Assembly (NCBI GenBank): GCA_937981585.1
Contig: CALJOA010000060.1
Location: 47,605 to 111,604, forward strand
DNA length: 64,000 nt
Direction of reading: 5' to 3'
Source: an uncultured Pirellulaceae bacterium
Lineage (GTDB): Bacteria; Planctomycetota; Planctomycetia; Pirellulales; Pirellulaceae
How positions within the stretch are numbered: position 1 is the stretch's first letter; the number at the start of each line of letters is the position of its first letter. Shown here in pieces: positions 62,704-64,000 of this stretch. The notes under the pieces were generated by a model. That model was given only the letters and a program-made list of their open reading frames with translations, searched no databases and was not told where the DNA came from. The translations under genes and the position numbers were made by a program.

Positions 62704-62817
62704 GGTTGTGATTTTATTAGCCGTTTGGGCGATAGCCCCGGTTGAACTGCCATTAACCGTGGCTATCGCCAAAACGGCTGATGTTGTTAAGGAGTGTTTT
62801 GAAAAAATCACAACCTC
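62704..62817. repeat. Large nested palindrome 1 (repeat element)
   Basis: 'aggttgtgatttt' at 62704-62716 pairs with 'aaaatcacaacct' at 62805-62817; inside, 'agccgtttgggcgatagcc' (62720-62738) pairs with 'ggctatcgccaaaacggct' (62762-62780) and 'cggtt' with 'aaccg'. The right arm holds about 20 extra nt before the outer stem. It lies in the 440-bp space between asd and the HTTM gene. Confidence 0.8.
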
Positions 62818-62871
62818 GACGCGTTAGCTAGGGCGAAGCGGCGCTCAACTTCGTCCTCGCTTACGCGTCGG
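62818..62871. repeat. Palindrome 2, adjacent to palindrome 1
   Basis: 'cgacgcgttagctagggcga' (62818-62837) pairs with 'tcgtcctcgcttacgcgtcg' around a roughly 14-nt loop. It directly abuts palindrome 1 and ends 33 bp before the stop of the HTTM gene. The sequence resembles dispersed planctomycete repeats built on 'cgacgcgtaagcgagg'. Confidence 0.75.
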
Positions 62872-62904
62872 GCTACCACTAAATGCCAAAGTATCGCCTT
62901 CGAT

Positions 62905-63879
62905 CTAGCGCCATCGCAACCATCTATTTAGAGTTTGAGATTCTACAAACGCAAGGTTGCCGACGATCATGATCAGTCCAAAGGTCAACATGCCCATGCA
63001 CAGTCCGATTCCCAGATGAACCAGCACTGCGATTGAGATCATCAATGGCCTAGTTAATCGCGGCCAAATCAACGCCGGATAGGCCAGCTCCCAAGCCAAC
63101 GCCACCAGCGTCAGCAGCGCGGCCAACCACATGTGATCGGCTATCCAAGTCATGTCGATCGTTTGATATTCTCGACTGGCAAGCGAGTACCAAATGGCTT
63201 CCCCTGTAAACCAGGTCTCCCCCTGAAGCTTCCCAATCGCGGCAAACAGGTACACGATACAAATGTGAATCTGAATCAACCGAATCGCAATATTATTCCA
63301 GATCTGGGAGCTGATTGAGCCTTGGACTTCTCCCCTCCCCTGCCCTGCTTGATCAGCAACCGCAACAGCCGGATCGTCTGGCTGAGGCGTATCGGTTTGA
63401 CGTCGAACTTTAGCCCGTCGCCAAATCGAATCGATCGACAACATCGCGCCTGAGTTTCCAATTGCAAGATACAAGCAGAGAAACGCATTGATTTGATCAA
63501 GCCCAAACAAAGCTCCGGTTCCCCGATTGGCATACGAGATGACCAAGAGCGCCGTCAGCACAGCGGTCCAGCGCGTCAGAAATCCCATCGTGAACATCAG
63601 AACAACGATCAGGCCGACAGCATGCACGGCCAATAGCAACGTCGGTGGAAACCAATCAAGATGACTCCAGCCAAACGAGTTTCCAAACAACACTTCCCGG
63701 TACTCGGGCGGCAACAATCCATCAGAGCCAAGAAAGGTACTCAGTTCCATTGTCCATACGGCATGTGTGTAGAACACAATCGAGCCAACAAGCACCCGCA
63801 TCAATCCGAGGACCAGTGGGTCGCGCGGGCTGAACCAGAACTGATTCCATGCGCGGGCCCATCGTTTGAAATAGTTCAC
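62905..63879 (-). CDS. HTTM-domain membrane protein (gamma-carboxylase-like)
   Basis: A 324-residue membrane protein with about eight helices, matching the HTTM (vitamin K-dependent gamma-carboxylase-like) family: N-terminal 'PRDPLVLGLMRVLVGSIVFY', 'LGSDGLLPP', then 'QIHICIVYLFAAIGKLQGET' with 'WFTGEAIWYSL'. The start is a GTG at 63879. Its first bases overlap the TGA of an upstream frame (GTGA, 63876-63879), so it is probably translationally coupled to that gene. The bacterial function is unknown; HTTM proteins often neighbour DCC-type thioredoxin-like proteins. Confidence 0.88.
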   Translation of the reverse strand: MNYFKRWARAWNQFWFSPRDPLVLGLMRVLVGSIVFYTHAVWTMELSTFLGSDGLLPPEYREVLFGNSFGWSHLDWFPPTLLLAVHAVGLIVVLMFTMGFLTRWTAVLTALLVISYANRGTGALFGLDQINAFLCLYLAIGNSGAMLSIDSIWRRAKVRRQTDTPQPDDPAVAVADQAGQGRGEVQGSISSQIWNNIAIRLIQIHICIVYLFAAIGKLQGETWFTGEAIWYSLASREYQTIDMTWIADHMWLAALLTLVALAWELAYPALIWPRLTRPLMISIAVLVHLGIGLCMGMLTFGLIMIVGNLAFVESQTLNRWLRWR

Positions 63880-64000
63880 TGAGATACCTCCATGGCAGGA
63901 AGTGTCTCACGTCTATCAATCGAACCTGAACCATCAATCGAACCTGAACCATCAATCGAACCTGAACCATCAATCGAACCTGAACCATCAATCGAACCTG
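63876..64000 (-). CDS. C-terminal end of an upstream gene with (GSGSID) repeats, cut by window
   Basis: On the minus strand a frame open from the window edge ends at TGA 63876-63878 and reads Gly-Ser-Gly-Ser-Ile-Asp repeats, then 'RRETLPAMEVSQ'. The stop overlaps the GTG start of the HTTM gene, as expected for a coupled operon. Only the last 41 residues are visible. A second frame of the same repeat is also open, so the coding frame is chosen on the overlap. Function unknown. Confidence 0.5.
   Translation of the reverse strand, partial: GSIDGSGSIDGSGSIDGSGSIDGSGSIDRRETLPAMEVSQ
63915..64000. repeat. 18-bp tandem repeat running off the window end
   Basis: The unit 'atcaatcgaacctgaacc' is repeated without visible change from 63915 to the last base (4.8 copies seen). 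The period is a multiple of three, so copy-number change would keep frame and add GSGSID units to the encoded protein. Confidence 0.95.

Noticed and set aside
63722..63991. Minus-strand frame reading (MVQVRL) repeats
   Set aside because: Runs antisense-free but overlaps the HTTM start in another frame; the alternative frame ending in GTGA overlap is more gene-like.
1..64000. tRNA, rRNA, CRISPR or insertion sequence genes
   Set aside because: No tRNA T-arm/anticodon pattern, no rRNA segments, no regularly spaced repeats with unique spacers, and no transposase or integrase motifs were found.

Overview
The window reads as chromosomal DNA of a planctomycete, most likely from the Pirellulales. 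The grounds are gene content and style: a DUF1559-type secreted protein, a Cys-rich lipoprotein, a TPR protein next to an ExbB-like gene, a DUF11 (OmcB-like) envelope protein with two paralogous secreted partners, an HTTM membrane protein, an N-terminal FHA-like protein with a huge acidic linker, many lone genes with weak ribosome binding sites, and several palindromic intergenic repeats. No rRNA, tRNA, CRISPR array, transposase, integrase or phage gene was seen. Coding density is high and most genes look intact; the first and last genes are cut by the window edges.

Layout. 1-2.6 kb: end of an unknown protein, a deoxyhypusine-synthase-family enzyme and an unknown protein. 2.6-8.8 kb: a two-gene signalling unit made of an ammonium transporter fused to a hybrid histidine kinase and, 9 nt downstream, a REC-PAS-GGDEF-EAL response regulator; this is the most striking system in the window. 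8.9-11 kb: ExbB-like channel and TPR protein. 11.4-16.8 kb: a small protein, then a minus-strand run of alpha/beta hydrolase, DUF2752, TrkH with an unusual insertion, a membrane protein and two related lipoproteins. 16.9-21.8 kb: Cys-rich lipoprotein, HIT protein, Trm112-like protein, a secreted coiled-coil protein, bioD and N-carbamoylputrescine amidase. 21.8-30.4 kb: a GH10 xylanase-like enzyme, trmB, a 33-residue basic protein resembling ribosomal protein bL37 (with its own terminator), trpD, nucleoside hydrolase, an HtrA-like protease and a DksA/TraR zinc-finger protein.

30.8-37.8 kb: FHA-like acidic membrane protein, a TIM-barrel isomerase, queF and queE (queuosine pathway), an internally duplicated transporter-like protein and a small conserved-looking protein. 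37.9-43.8 kb: the DUF11 envelope trio, a secreted protein and dtd. 44-48 kb: YdjM-like membrane protein, CvpA, a small lipoprotein, a 0.4-kb structured direct repeat and a DUF1559 protein. 48.2-50.3 kb: a bacterial SLC4 (Band 3-like) anion transporter with an EIIA-like cytoplasmic domain. 50.5-57.3 kb: an exopolysaccharide locus split into divergent arms (glycosyltransferase and flippase; chain-length protein, CpsD-like protein and polymerase/ligase). 57.4-64 kb: PDZ protein, accA, a Ser/Thr kinase, truA and asd (overlapping), palindromic repeats, and an HTTM protein translationally coupled to an upstream gene that ends in (GSGSID) repeats.

Housekeeping functions (tRNA modification by TrmB, TruA, QueE/QueF; biotin, tryptophan, lysine/threonine and fatty-acid precursors) are scattered singly rather than in classical operons, as is common in this phylum. 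All functional statements come from reading translated sequence by eye; no database search was run.
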